From positions 1-31,461 of the forward strand of contig CAYWTX010000352.1 in NCBI GenBank assembly GCA_964461295.1: a stretch of 31,461 nucleotides of DNA. The letters run 5' to 3'. Below the pieces are notes generated by a model. It did not search any database. It was given only the letters and a program-made list of their open reading frames with translations, and had not been told where the DNA came from. Below, piece by piece: positions 31,402-31,461 of the stretch (the stretch's first letter is position 1; the number at the start of each line of letters is the position of its first letter). A program made the position numbers and the translations under genes. This DNA is from CAYWTX01 sp964461295. GTDB lineage: Bacteria; Planctomycetota; Phycisphaerae; SM23-33.

Positions 31402-31461
31402 ATGAACAGGGATGGAGACCGGATCGAGATGAGTCGGCGAGATCGAGATCGATTGAAGGTG
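31402..31461 (+). CDS. Transposase N-terminus (ISNCY/IS1202-like), cut by window end
   Basis: The frame opens with ATG at 31402, with AAGGAAGG just upstream, and stays open to the last base, giving 20 residues. It ends in I-E-M-S-R-R-D-R-D-R-L-K-V, which matches the start of ISNCY-type (IS1202-group) DDE transposases, where an M-S-x-R-(E/D)-R-D phrase leads into an HTH. With the tandem AATGTCCG repeats upstream this marks the left end of an insertion sequence. The IS entered about 60 bp upstream of the PlsC-ACP-synthetase gene. Whether the element is intact cannot be judged. Confidence 0.65.
   Translation, partial: MNRDGDRIEMSRRDRDRLKV

Overview
The window is high-GC bacterial DNA, about two thirds G+C by eye. 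Gene content points to an uncultured Planctomycetota (PVC-type) organism with an anaerobic or microaerobic lifestyle. The clues are a NusG-like factor of planctomycete type, a PTS EIIA protein fused to an excisionase-type HTH, an RDD membrane protein, short word-like repeats between genes, and a soluble heterodisulfide-reductase/NADH-oxidoreductase operon. This placement is inferred from family resemblance; no rRNA gene is present to confirm it.

Layout. 1-2700 (+): the tail of a PIN-domain protein, a probable remnant of an oxidoreductase C-terminus, and a complete GH94-type phosphorylase. 2897-7143 (+): a single-domain response regulator, a secreted two-domain M16 zinc peptidase, and a one-domain cyclodeaminase/methenyl-THF cyclohydrolase. 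7251-10596 (+): three tightly coupled genes of unknown role (four-Cys protein, putative lipoprotein, beta-rich extracytoplasmic region joined to an RDD domain). 10751-14745 (-): HTH-EIIA gene, a 468-bp spacer with a consensus-matching sigma-54-type motif, dnaK, and an alpha/beta-hydrolase lipoprotein. 14895-22275 (+): a NusG-like factor, then hdrC-hdrB-hdrA-flxD-flxC-flxB-flxA. 22389-26040 (-): a translation/RNA block, fmt-rsmB-smpB-rluA-type, in transcription order. 26251-28265 (-): a lower-GC island with two KaiC-like genes, one with intact ATPase motifs and one degenerate. 28485-31271 (-): a three-domain PlsC-ACP-acyl-adenylating fusion. 31332-31461 (+): the left end of an insertion sequence, cut by the window edge.

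How they work together. The best understood unit is the seven-gene Hdr-Flx operon. FlxA should take electrons from NAD(P)H, FlxB/C/D should pass them through iron-sulfur clusters to HdrA, and HdrA may bifurcate them between ferredoxin and a disulfide reduced at HdrB. The fmt-rsmB-smpB-rluA block covers initiator tRNA formylation, 16S rRNA methylation, ribosome rescue and pseudouridylation.

The least explained parts are the KaiC-like active/degenerate pair in the low-GC island, the coupled three-gene envelope module at 7251-10596, the sigma-54-like site before dnaK, and at least five families of short inverted or tandem repeats. One of these repeats is translated as part of a signal sequence and another splits the Hdr-Flx operon.
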